A DNA stretch of 64,000 bases from positions 558,001-622,000 of the forward strand of contig CAWGXG010000008.1 of assembly GCA_963826505.1 (NCBI GenBank). The letters run 5' to 3'. Shown piece by piece: positions 18,747 to 26,937 of the stretch. This DNA is from CAWGXG01 sp963826505. Its GTDB lineage: Bacteria > Chloroflexota > Anaerolineae > Aggregatilineales > Aggregatilineaceae. A program made the translations under genes and the position numbers. The notes below the pieces were generated by a model. The model made no database searches. It saw only the letters and a program-made list of their open reading frames with translations, and had not been told where the DNA came from. Every line of letters starts with the position of its first letter. Positions within the stretch are counted from its first letter, which is position 1.

Positions 18747-19881
18747 GGCGATGCTCCAAATCGTGATAGATGGCCAGCGTGCGCGTGACCATCGCGTCAA
18801 CGGTGAATTCCGCTTCCAGCCTGTGACGACCGGCCGTGCCACGTGCGATGCGTTCGTCAGGTTTGGTCAACGCTTCCCGTAGGGCTGACGCGATCGCCTC
18901 GGCGTCGCTTGGCGGGACCAACCAGCCGGTCCGTCCGTCCACGATCACTTCGGGAATGGCGCTGACACGCGTGCTGATAATCGGAATCCCCAGGGCCATC
19001 GCTTCCAGGAACACCAGCCCGAAACCTTCCCACAATGAAGGCGCCAGAAACACGTCCAGCGCGGCGAAGATTGCGTGCGCGTCGTCGCGCCAACCCAGGA
19101 AATGGACCCGGTCGGCGAGCTTCAGGGCGTCAGCTTCCGCGGCCAGCGCGGCGCCCAGTGGCCCGTCACCCGCGATGACGTAATGCGCCTCGGGGGCCGC
19201 TTGCGCAATCTGGGCAAATCCTCTCAGCCCGTAGAGCAACCCTTTTTGCTCGGTCAGGCGGCAAATCGACCCAATGAGCAGAGTTTCCGGCGGCAACCCC
19301 ATGGATTGACGCAAGGCTGCGCGGGCATTGGTGGGGGCATGGATGCTGGCCGGGTCCAGCCCATAATGCACCGTGGTGACCCGATCGGCGGGAGCGTGCT
19401 CAACGTCGATGGAGAACCGACGGATTGCTTCCGAGATCGCGATCCCGACATCCACACGCCGCCACAGCCACGCGTTGACCAGCCGCACGGGCAAAAATGT
19501 GCGAAAGCGATCGTCATTATGGCGCGAGCTGATCACGATGGGGACATGGGCCCACCGGGCGGCAAGTATGCCGTACAGATCGGCGTGGAACATATGCGTA
19601 TGTACGATGCAGGGATCAATTTCTCGGAACTGCTTGACCAGCCGCCACCACAACCCCGGATCAATGTCGCGCCGGATCACGATGCGTTTCAGCGGAATGC
19701 CAAGCGCGGCGGCGCGATCAGCCAGGACCTGTACCGGATTTTCCGGCTCGACCAAAACCCACAACTCGACGGGCACTTCGCGCGCGTGGAGTCCGGCCAG
19801 CAGGGTGAGCAGATGCCCTTCGGCTCCGGCTACTCCGGTGATCTTGGCGAGGTGGACAATCGGGTAGGTGGACATGAGCAT
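18736..19881 (-). CDS. GT4-family glycosyltransferase (first of pair)
   Basis: 381 residues with the full GT4 pattern: the N-terminal glycine-rich ITGVAGAEGHLLTLL, IVHTHMFHADLYG, IGSICRLTEQKGL and the C-terminal EGFGLVFLEAMALGIPIIST. It is paralogous to the next gene but clearly diverged. It probably adds an early sugar after the WecA-like enzyme starts the lipid-linked glycan; that order is inferred from gene order. ATG codons at 19881 and 19875 are both possible, and neither has a strong ribosome site. Confidence 0.92.
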   Translation of the reverse strand: MLMSTYPIVHLAKITGVAGAEGHLLTLLAGLHAREVPVELWVLVEPENPVQVLADRAAALGIPLKRIVIRRDIDPGLWWRLVKQFREIDPCIVHTHMFHADLYGILAARWAHVPIVISSRHNDDRFRTFLPVRLVNAWLWRRVDVGIAISEAIRRFSIDVEHAPADRVTTVHYGLDPASIHAPTNARAALRQSMGLPPETLLIGSICRLTEQKGLLYGLRGFAQIAQAAPEAHYVIAGDGPLGAALAAEADALKLADRVHFLGWRDDAHAIFAALDVFLAPSLWEGFGLVFLEAMALGIPIISTRVSAIPEVIVDGRTGWLVPPSDAEAIASALREALTKPDERIARGTAGRHRLEAEFTVDAMVTRTLAIYHDLEHRHES

Positions 19882-19902
19882 GCTGATCGAGCCGTTGAAG
19901 GC

Positions 19903-20929
19903 TTACGATCGCTGGCGTTTGTGGCGGTTGTAGGTGATTTCGAGGAAGCTGTAGGCGGTCACCGCCAGCACGGCCAGGATGCCTTCCATCACCAGTCCCC
20001 GAGATACGGTCGCATGGGACAGGGCAATCGCGACAAAACCAAACGCGATACATACGCCGTAGAGAATGAGGACCGCGCGTCTGTGGCTCAGCCCCAAGCT
20101 GACCAGCCGGTGGGATGTGTGATCTTTGCCTCCCTGCATGGGGGACCGGCCTTCGCGCAAGCGGGTCAATACGACTAACGTTGTGTCGAAGATGGGCAGC
20201 CCTAACACGACGATCGGGATGATCCACGTGACGACCTGCCGGTCCTTGGGAACGTGAAAGTCCAGCTTGATAGCCAGTACAGACAGCAAGAAACCCAGGA
20301 TCATGCTGCCCATATCGCCCATGAAGGTGAGCGCCGGGTTGAAGTTGTAGATCAGAGAATCCGACCGAAGCACCAAACAGCGCCGCAGCCAGGCTGCTGA
20401 CCAGACTCAATTCTTCACGCACCGCCATTACGAAGAAGAAGATCGACGCGATGGCAGTGATGCCTGCGGCCAGCCCGTCCATGTTATCCTGAAAATTCAT
20501 CGCGTTAGTGATGCCGACGATCCAGAACAGGCTTAGCGCTACGTTCAGCGCCAGACTGTCAAAAATGCGGATGTGTATCCCGGCCGCGATCAACACCAGG
20601 GCCGCGATCACCTGGGCACCCAGCTTAACCACCGGCTGCATGCCGCTGCGGTCGTCCACGAAGCCCACTAAAACCAGCCACGTCGTCCCGGCCAGGATCG
20701 CGCCAAACTCAACCAGATAGATAGGAGGGCTGAAAAACGCCAGCGCGAACACCAACGCGCCGTAAATCGCCAGACCGCCGAGCAGGGGCGTAGGCTTTTG
20801 GTGGACTTTGCGGTTGCTGGGTTGGTCGAGTACGCCTATTTGAAACGCTAACCAGCGCGTAATCGGGGTGAAGCCGACGGTTGCGGCAAACCCGGCCAGC
20901 ATAATCGGGAAGAACTGCGTGATTTCCAT
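19903..20929 (-). CDS. WecA/MraY-like polyprenyl-phosphate sugar-1-phosphate transferase, one apparent frameshift
   Basis: About 341 residues with ten or so membrane helices once one base is removed near 20358-20359, where the frame moves from GASVGF to LIYNFNPALTFMGDMGS. Family motifs are RKVHQKPTPLLGG, VGFVDDRSGMQP (the DD motif), NAMNFQDNMDGLAAG and LTFMGDMGS, followed by IPIVVLGLPIFDTTLV and the basic loop GGKDHTSHRLVSLG. These define the PNPT family that attaches a sugar-1-phosphate to undecaprenyl phosphate at the membrane. HxSHRL and the lack of peptidoglycan neighbours favour a WecA-type enzyme over MraY. It is the first gene of the glycan operon. Confidence 0.88.
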
Positions 20930-21045
20930 AGGGTTTCAAGTGGATGATGAGGCCGCAAACTGCCAGGGCTGCGCGATGGATGATTGACAGCGCGGCTGAA
21001 AGTGTTTCGGGCGCGAGTATACCTTAGGGCCATACGAGACACAAT

Positions 21046-21071
21046 AAAAAGCGCCGGAGTTTACCCGACGC
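21046..21071 (-). terminator. Terminator after the uracil-DNA glycosylase gene
   Basis: On the minus strand GCGTCGG (21065-21071) pairs with CCGGCGC (21051-21057), including one T-G pair. Five Us follow. It closes the tsaE-tsaB-rimI-udg operon. Confidence 0.75.
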
Positions 21072-21102
21072 TGTGCGTTACATTTTTCCGCCAGATGTTT
21101 GC

Positions 21103-21744
21103 CTAAAACAGGCTGAGCTGGGTCAAGGGCGGCTCGTCCCGGCCGTCGTCGGTCGACTGTGCCGCTTCTTCCAGCAGGGTTAGCATGCGTTTGAAATCCT
21201 CTTCCATCGTGGGCTTGAGGTTCATATTGCGCAGCACCGCCGCCGGGTGGAAAAGTGGGTAGTAGATGCGCCCATCGGCACGCGTGGCCTCCCCGTGAAT
21301 CTTGGAGATGCGCGCGGTTTTGGGGAAGAACAGCGCCATGCTGAAGCGCCCCAACGTTGCGATGATCTTGGGCTGGATGATGGCGATCTGTTCGTTGAGG
21401 TAGGCCGGCACACACGTGTCGATCTCGGCAGGCAGCGGATCGCGGTTGCCTGGAGGGCGGCACTTGATCACATTCGTGATGAAGACATCGCTGCGCGACA
21501 ACCCAATTAAGGCCAACAGCTCGGTGAGATATTTGCCCGATGCTCCCACAAACGGCAGCCCCTGCTGATCTTCGTGATAACCGGGTGCCTCGCCGATGAA
21601 CATAATGTCAGCGTCAGGGCGTCCGGCCCCAGGTACGGCCTGGGTGCGTCCGCTGTGCAGAGAACATTGTTTGCAGGCACGCACATTTTTGGCGATCGCC
21701 TCCAGGGCAATGCGACGCTCTTCCACACTTAAGGCTTGGGTCAC
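21103..21744 (-). CDS. Type 4 uracil-DNA glycosylase (Fe-S)
   Basis: 213 residues. The family-4 motif A is GEAPGYHED and motif B is FHPAAVLRN. The four iron-sulfur cysteines fit the pattern C-x2-C near the N-terminus (RACKQCSLH), a Cys in VIKCRPPGNRDP and a further Cys about 15 residues on (DTCVPAY). It removes uracil from DNA to start base-excision repair, complementing the AP endonuclease encoded 11 kb away. It is the last gene of the minus-strand tsaE-tsaB-rimI operon, starting 12 bases after rimI. Confidence 0.95.
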   Translation of the reverse strand: MTQALSVEERRIALEAIAKNVRACKQCSLHSGRTQAVPGAGRPDADIMFIGEAPGYHEDQQGLPFVGASGKYLTELLALIGLSRSDVFITNVIKCRPPGNRDPLPAEIDTCVPAYLNEQIAIIQPKIIATLGRFSMALFFPKTARISKIHGEATRADGRIYYPLFHPAAVLRNMNLKPTMEEDFKRMLTLLEEAAQSTDDGRDEPPLTQLSLF

Positions 21745-21756
21745 GGTCTTGCTCCT

Positions 21757-22372
21757 TTACGGTTTCGCGTGGTTGCTGAACCGATCTTCAAATGATACGC
21801 GGCGCGCGAGGTCTTCGATGCGCTGGCGCAGCCGTGTTTGATAAGCAGAGTCGAGGGGGCGCGCTTCCATCAATAGCGCGTCTTCGGCATTGTCACGGTA
21901 ATAGCCTTTGCGCCGGCCCACGACCTCATATTCGTATTTGTGATAAAGCGCTTGCGCTGAAAGATTGCTTTCGCGCACCTCCAACACAGAATACTCAGCC
22001 TCGAGAAGCACAGCCCGCAGCAGCATATGCGACAGCAGCAGTTCGCCCAGACCCTGCCCCCTGAAGGCAGGCAGTACAGCGATCGTGCTGATGTGTGCTT
22101 CGCCCGTGATCAGCCAACAGCCTCCGTAACCCGCAATCTGGCCGTCCGCTTTGCTCGACGAACAGGCGATCGATCAGTCCGCGCCAACTGCTCCCACCTG
22201 CGGAAGGCTGATCAAAGGCTTCGATCACGATCATATGCGATGTATCGCGGTTCGAGATTTCGAACTGGTAGGCATGGGGCGGCCACGGATTTGGGAACGA
22301 CGCCCGATCGATGGTCACAACCTGTGGGATATCCTCTAGACGCATGTGGCGGGCGAGAAAAGGGGGCGTCAT
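21757..22372 (-). CDS. rimI: Ribosomal-protein-alanine N-acetyltransferase RimI-like, one apparent frameshift
   Basis: About 204 residues when one base is removed near 22161. The first part (MTPPFLARHMRLEDIPQVV, DRASFPNPWPPHAYQFEIS) and the second part match a GNAT fold. The join restores QIAGYGGCWLITGEAHISTI, FRGQGLGELLL (the acetyl-CoA-binding R/Q-x-x-G-x-G/A loop) and RESNLSAQALYHKYEYEVVG. It likely acetylates the N-terminus of ribosomal protein S18 or similar substrates. Its ATG overlaps the tsaB stop by 4 bases, and the tsaE-tsaB-rimI order is widespread in bacteria. Confidence 0.88.
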
Positions 22373-23037
22373 GGGTGCGGCACTCCTGGTTGGTGGAGAT
22401 AAATGGCCGTGACGGAAGCCGGATCGTCGCGTTGGTTGGCGCGCAGGCGTCCCCACGCGATCTCGGCTAGAAAGCCCGCGCGTCGCAGGTTGAGCGACCC
22501 GGAGGCGATAGCGGGTTGGGGCACGATGGCGCCCAAAGTGGTGCGACCGGTCTCGTCGATTTCGCCTGCGAAAGTGGTCGACCCATCACCCCTAGCGGCG
22601 GCTTCCGGCCAGTTCGTGATCTCCGGCTGATGCAGCGCGACCCAACGTTCCCCATTGTGCTGAAACGGCTGGATGCAGATGCGGCCCCGGCCCGCCTGCA
22701 ACACCGCCATGAGCGTACCTGCGGAGCGCGGCTGTGCAGCGGCAACGATTTCTAATGTGGGCACGGCGATCAGGTCAAGGTGCTGTGCAAGGGCCAACCC
22801 TTTGGCTACTCCCAGACCGATACGCAGCCCGGTGAATGAGCCAGGACCCTGGGCGACGGCCACTGCCTTCAGCCCGCTGGGATCGAGCCCGACCTGACTG
22901 AGCGCGGCATGAATAGCAGGCGTAAGCTCGACGGTGTGATTGTTTTGCGTATGCCATGTGGCCTCGTACTGGATTTGGTTCCCATCGTGCAGCGCCAGGC
23001 TGATGGTGCGGGTAGCGGTATCGATCGCGAGTAACAA
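22369..23037 (-). CDS. tsaB: tRNA threonylcarbamoyladenosine biosynthesis protein TsaB
   Basis: 222 residues of the ASKHA-fold YeaZ family. MLLAIDTATRTISLAL and VAVAQGPGSFTGLRIGLGVAKGLA are the family hallmarks. TsaB is a scaffold and partner of TsaD and TsaE in making t6A at position 37 of ANN-decoding tRNAs. tsaD is not in the window. It lies 30 bases after tsaE and overlaps rimI. Confidence 0.95.
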   Translation of the reverse strand: MLLAIDTATRTISLALHDGNQIQYEATWHTQNNHTVELTPAIHAALSQVGLDPSGLKAVAVAQGPGSFTGLRIGLGVAKGLALAQHLDLIAVPTLEIVAAAQPRSAGTLMAVLQAGRGRICIQPFQHNGERWVALHQPEITNWPEAAARGDGSTTFAGEIDETGRTTLGAIVPQPAIASGSLNLRRAGFLAEIAWGRLRANQRDDPASVTAIYLHQPGVPHP

Positions 23038-23067
23038 CGGGTTCTCCTTCAGTCCGGGCGAGGCCGT

Positions 23068-23559
23068 TCAGGTGTGCATAATGGCGGCACGCAGTACGTC
23101 GAGCAGTTGTTCCGATCGTTTGCCTGTGGCCGTTAGCGTAATGTGGCGCTGCGACTCCCCCGTGTATTCCAGCGCAATCCACAGACGATCTTCCGGTAGC
23201 ACCTCTTCGATATTCTCCGGCCACTCAAGCACGAGTATACCGTCGCCGTGCAGCATGTCTTCCAACCCGATGCCCCAGGCGTCAACCGCCCCGCGCAGAC
23301 GGTAACAATCGACGTGATGCAGGCGGACAGGATCGGCGGCCCGCCGGTGTTCGTGGATCAACACAAAGGTAGGGCTGGTCACCGTCTCCAGTGCGCCCCA
23401 GCCTTCACCAATTCCTTTAGTGAATACGGTTTTTCCAGCGCCGAGATCGCCCGACAGGCACACAATGTCGCCGGGTTGGAGCGCCTGACCCAGGCGTAAC
23501 CCCACTGCGTGGGTTTCTTCCACGCTATTACTGGTGAAATCGGCAAAGGTGAAGGACAC
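23068..23559 (-). CDS. tsaE: tRNA t6A biosynthesis ATPase TsaE
   Basis: 163 residues. The P-loop GDLGAGKTVFTKGI lies near residue 40, and the family blocks SPTFVLIHEH, HHVDCYRL and LVLEWPENIEEVLP follow. It drives the ATP-dependent cycle of the TsaBDE complex. The start GTG at 23559 (MSFTFADFTS) is chosen because GAGGAG lies 8 bases upstream; a GTG 9 bases earlier would overlap that site. It is the first gene of the operon. Confidence 0.95.
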   Translation of the reverse strand: MSFTFADFTSNSVEETHAVGLRLGQALQPGDIVCLSGDLGAGKTVFTKGIGEGWGALETVTSPTFVLIHEHRRAADPVRLHHVDCYRLRGAVDAWGIGLEDMLHGDGILVLEWPENIEEVLPEDRLWIALEYTGESQRHITLTATGKRSEQLLDVLRAAIMHT

Positions 23560-23744
23560 GGTGTACACTCCTCAAGCTGGTCGCCTCCCATTATACAGCG
23601 GGCTTGTGACGTGACAATATCGAGGACCCCAAAATCCTGTGGCGTGCGGGACAATCTGCCCAGATTCAATTCGCCACAACCCGCGAATCGTGCTATTATT
23701 TCGCGATCAGGTCAGGTACACAGAGGGTAAAAAGGTTCAACCGC

Positions 23745-24476
23745 ATGCGAATTTTGGTGATTTCCGACATTCACGCCAATCTGGCGGCATTTGAGGCCGT
23801 GTTGGCGGATGCCAAGGACGATTGGGATTATGTATGGTGTTTGGGAGATGTGGTCGGCTACGGCCCTGATCCCAATGAAAGCTGCGATTTACTGAAAACT
23901 CTTCCCCATCTGTGTTTGGCTGGAAATCACGATTGGGCTGCGTTAGGCAGGCTGGACATCCGTACCTTCAACGCGGATGCGCGCCGTGCAGTGACATGGA
24001 CGCGCGAAACGCTTACGCCTGAGAATCTGGCTTATCTGTCTGCGCTCCCGACGACGTTCGTGCTGGGCGATTACACGCTGGCGCATGGCAGTCCGCGCGA
24101 GCCCGTGTGGGAATATATTCTCGATCCGCTGATTGCGGCGCTGAACTTCCCGCATTTCGAGACACCCTACTGCTTCGTCGGGCACACGCACACCCCCATC
24201 ATTTTCCAACTCACAGGCGAGCAGGGCGATACCGAACAGGTGCCCCCTGTCTACCGCGAGCCCAGACAGCTTAACGGGCATCGGCTGATCATTAACCCTG
24301 GCAGTGTGGGCCAGCCGCGTGATTCGATCAAAGATGCTTCGTACGGCATTCTGCGCGTGCAGGAAGCGATTTTTGAATACCGGCGCGTGGCTTACCCGAT
24401 CCAAGTGACGCAGGACAAGATGCGCAAACTGGATATGCCCGAACGCCTGATCACGCGTTTGGAGCACGGCTGGTAG
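23745..24476 (+). CDS. Metallophosphoesterase (YfcE/MJ0936-like)
   Basis: 243 residues with the five calcineurin-like motifs: ISDIHANLAAFEAV, LGDVVGYGPDP, LAGNHDWAA, LAHGSP and FVGHTHTPI. It is a cytoplasmic dinuclear-metal phosphodiesterase; the physiological substrate is unknown. It stands alone on the plus strand, with a terminator at 24512-24537. Confidence 0.93.
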   Translation: MRILVISDIHANLAAFEAVLADAKDDWDYVWCLGDVVGYGPDPNESCDLLKTLPHLCLAGNHDWAALGRLDIRTFNADARRAVTWTRETLTPENLAYLSALPTTFVLGDYTLAHGSPREPVWEYILDPLIAALNFPHFETPYCFVGHTHTPIIFQLTGEQGDTEQVPPVYREPRQLNGHRLIINPGSVGQPRDSIKDASYGILRVQEAIFEYRRVAYPIQVTQDKMRKLDMPERLITRLEHGW

Positions 24477-24511
24477 ACATCTGTTGGAGTAAACTTCCGA
24501 CTGGTAAAAAC

Positions 24512-24537
24512 ACGACCGGGGCCTTGGCTCCGGTCGT
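24512..24537. terminator. Terminator between convergent genes
   Basis: ACGACCGG (24512-24519) and CCGGTCGT (24530-24537) form an 8-bp stem followed by TTGTT on the plus strand. It ends the phosphoesterase gene and may also serve the minus-strand gene ending at 24568. Confidence 0.75.
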
Positions 24538-24567
24538 TTGTTATGCCTGGGTGTTTTCCAAACGAAT

Positions 24568-25158
24568 TCAACGTTCGGGGATATGACTGTAGAGCCACCA
24601 ATAATGCTCAGCCGGATAGGCGACCATCAGCCGGTCATCGAACACGAATCCACCTTCATGCAGCACGCGGTTCAGGCGTTGGTCCAAAACCTTCAGCCGG
24701 GTTGATGTTTCCTCGGAGAGGACGTCGCGTTCGGCTGATTCATCAGCCAAGTGGGCGATCATGACGCGCTTTTCGGCCTGGACGGGGTAGCCTTCCGCGC
24801 AGCCGCGAATATCTGCGCTGCATTCGTTCAAGAACTGCTCAAACGCATCCAGACGCGAGCGCAGCTCATGTTGAATTTTGTTCTCATAATGGACGGCCCA
24901 CTGCGCGCGCTCGGCTTCAAAGTTGAGGCGCGCGTTTTGCACGAGGTTTTGTTGTTCTGCCGACAGTGTGTCTTCTATACAGCCCAACCGGTGCAGGCGC
25001 AGCAGCAGCCCGCCTAAGGTCAGTCGCGGCAGGTCGCCTTCCAGATATCCGTACACCTCGTTTTCGTAGAGGTAAGGAGTCAAGCTGGAGGCCATTACTG
25101 ACAACACCCGAATATCCCGATCAAGGTCGAAGGCCAACTTCGGTAGATGGTCGCTCAT
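24568..25158 (-). CDS. Uncharacterised protein
   Basis: 196 residues with no signal peptide or membrane helix, so cytoplasmic. The middle (residues about 65-165) is rich in Glu, Gln, Arg and Leu and predicted mainly helical, while the C-terminus is aromatic (AYPAEHYWWLYSHIPER). I recognise no catalytic motif. AGGAAG lies upstream of the ATG. It follows another uncharacterised gene by 42 bases on the same strand, so the two may form an operon. Confidence 0.75.
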   Translation of the reverse strand: MSDHLPKLAFDLDRDIRVLSVMASSLTPYLYENEVYGYLEGDLPRLTLGGLLLRLHRLGCIEDTLSAEQQNLVQNARLNFEAERAQWAVHYENKIQHELRSRLDAFEQFLNECSADIRGCAEGYPVQAEKRVMIAHLADESAERDVLSEETSTRLKVLDQRLNRVLHEGGFVFDDRLMVAYPAEHYWWLYSHIPER

Positions 25159-25200
25159 AATAGGTGTGCTTCCTGATCACTGCTCCGACGGGCGGCGCTG

Positions 25201-25605
25201 TTATTTTTTGTACCGCTTAATCTGCCGATAGTTCGGGTTGCCCTGAATTTCCTGAATCCGTCGATCGACATCCTTGACATACCACTGGGCGACGAATTTG
25301 TTAGCCGGGTCGACGTAGGAAATCGCGGGGGTGAAGCCCAAAATCTCCTTGATGCCGACCAGCAACAAGGTTGTTTCATCATTGAGTTGTGTGGTCAGGG
25401 TGAGATAATCATTGGGCAGCCACTCAAACTCGACCGGCTCGCCGTGCCATTCGCCCGACATGCGAAACGGCGGTTCTGCGCTGGCACAGTCGAGATGGAT
25501 GCCCGCAATGCGGTTGCTCCAAAAGGTGTGATTCACCCGCTCTTCGATCAGGTAGGCACGGTGTTCAGGTTCTTTGTAGAACCAGGTGCTCGCATTCGTG
25601 GCCAT
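25201..25605 (-). CDS. Uncharacterised protein
   Basis: About 134 residues, soluble, with a mixed alpha/beta composition, several Trp residues and a basic C-terminus (NPNYRQIKRYKK). I recognise no motif. ATG at 25605 and TTG at 25614 are both possible starts downstream of AGGAGG; the ATG is preferred. It is followed 42 bases later by another uncharacterised gene. The 260 bases upstream (25615-25877) hold no gene that I can see and probably contain divergent promoters. Confidence 0.7.
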   Translation of the reverse strand: MATNASTWFYKEPEHRAYLIEERVNHTFWSNRIAGIHLDCASAEPPFRMSGEWHGEPVEFEWLPNDYLTLTTQLNDETTLLLVGIKEILGFTPAISYVDPANKFVAQWYVKDVDRRIQEIQGNPNYRQIKRYKK

Positions 25606-25877
25606 GAAATCCAATTTCCTCCTGCAGGCATAGGCACTCTGCGGACTATCATAACCTCAAAATCGCGCTCCGGCTAACTCTGATTTTGGAACGTATTTTG
25701 AACCGCAGTGCGCCAACGTCGGTAATTAAGAATGGTACTTTCTGCGCGATTTCATTGACGCGACCCATTTTCACACGAAATTACCACAGTGCCAGCGCGA
25801 TCTGCTAAGATTGCGCGGATCCATCAGGGCGCATTGTTGCATAATGGAGCGCGGCCCGACGTATTGAGGAGTGTTTA

Positions 25878-26300
25878 ATGAGCGACTGGGGCTGGTTAGG
25901 TATTTTGGTCAGTGCATTTGTAACAACGCTGGCGTTAGCTTCTTATGTGGTGATGGCTCTGCCGTATTTTGATGATGCGCCGTTTCTGACGGATCTCCGC
26001 TTCCAGTCGCGCAAGGCGATGGTGATCGGGACGGCAGTGTTTGCCGTATTTCTCGGTATTTTCTATTTGGGTGGTATCTATCTCGATCAGAACACGAGCG
26101 GCCCGCTGCTGCTCTTTGCGGCCTTCGTCATCGGGCTGCCGATCAGCCTGCTGCTGGGATCGGAGACGTGGGACCGGCGCAACGGCCACGGAATGAATCG
26201 GCTGCCCGGTGCCCGTGCAGTGGCAGTGGCGACGGGGATCGGTCTGGCGGAGATGATCGGGTTTTCGCTGGCCTTCATGGCAATGCTGCAGGTCGTGTGA
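25878..26300 (+). CDS. Small membrane protein of unknown function
   Basis: 140 residues with four hydrophobic helices (about 5-30, 48-70, 76-93 and 110-138). A conserved-looking loop (GSETWDRRNGHGMNRLPG) lies between helices 3 and 4. There is no recognisable family. GAGGAGTG precedes the ATG by about 8 bases. It is transcribed alone and ends at the bidirectional terminator 26355-26390. Confidence 0.7.
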   Translation: MSDWGWLGILVSAFVTTLALASYVVMALPYFDDAPFLTDLRFQSRKAMVIGTAVFAVFLGIFYLGGIYLDQNTSGPLLLFAAFVIGLPISLLLGSETWDRRNGHGMNRLPGARAVAVATGIGLAEMIGFSLAFMAMLQVV

Positions 26301-26354
26301 CCCGGCGTGTATTCTGCCCGACGCGATGTGTGGGTATAATCAGAACGTAAGATC

Positions 26355-26390
26355 AAGCGACCACTCCGGCATAAGGCCAAGTGGTCGCTT
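26355..26390. terminator. Bidirectional terminator
   Basis: AAGCGACCACT (26355-26365) and AGTGGTCGCTT (26380-26390) form a perfect 11-bp stem between two convergent genes (ending at 26300 and 26433). The sequence is T-rich on the plus-strand side. Confidence 0.8.
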
Positions 26391-26432
26391 TGTGGTTCTG
26401 AATGGAGGACTGCAGGCGATCGGCGTGTCGAC

Positions 26433-26855
26433 CTACGGCCAGATTTCCTGTATGCCGCTGTGGTGAATGGTGAGCTGTTCTGCGACCAGTTCGCGACTGC
26501 CCTGGTCGAAATCGGAGAACGCGATTTCACTGATCCATGCTTCGCTGAGCACCCATCGCCGCGTTTCGACCCCTTCGTCCATCGCCACGATCGCGATGGT
26601 CCGTGTGATTTTGGACGTGGGGTTCGCCAACGTCTCACGCGTCCAGCGGTTGAAGGGCAGCTCAGGATTTTGCTGGACCATCTTCGAGATGACTATGGGG
26701 CGGAAGCTAAGTTTCCCCGCATCGACATCGACATAGCGCACGCACAACCCGCTGACGCCGAATATCCCTGTTGCGATCTCGGCTTCGATCTCCACCTGAA
26801 ACTCGTTGGCTGCCAGGCTGTCAACGGCTACCACTTCCGACTGCGCGTCTGCCAT
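26433..26855 (-). CDS. Phage tail-tube (gp19-like) family protein, isolated
   Basis: 140 residues. The layout matches the T4 gp19 / contractile-injection-system tube family. It opens with FQVEIEAEIATGIFGVSGL (F-x-VEI ... G-F-x-x-VSGL), has a central tryptophan helix (FNRWTRETL), then a beta segment TIAIVAMDEGVETRRWVLSEAW, and ends with the family-typical ELVAEQLTIHHSGIQEI. AAGGAG precedes the ATG. No other tail, sheath, baseplate or AAA genes lie within the window, so it is either an orphan tube protein, a domesticated relic, or a subunit of a system encoded elsewhere. Assignment is by pattern recognition only. Confidence 0.7.
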   Translation of the reverse strand: MADAQSEVVAVDSLAANEFQVEIEAEIATGIFGVSGLCVRYVDVDAGKLSFRPIVISKMVQQNPELPFNRWTRETLANPTSKITRTIAIVAMDEGVETRRWVLSEAWISEIAFSDFDQGSRELVAEQLTIHHSGIQEIWP

Positions 26856-26937
26856 AGTTCACACTCCTTCGCGGCTGATCTGATTTGCCCTAGTATACAA
26901 TGATCAACTCAGTCTGGCCCGGCAGAGGTCGCCCCCG

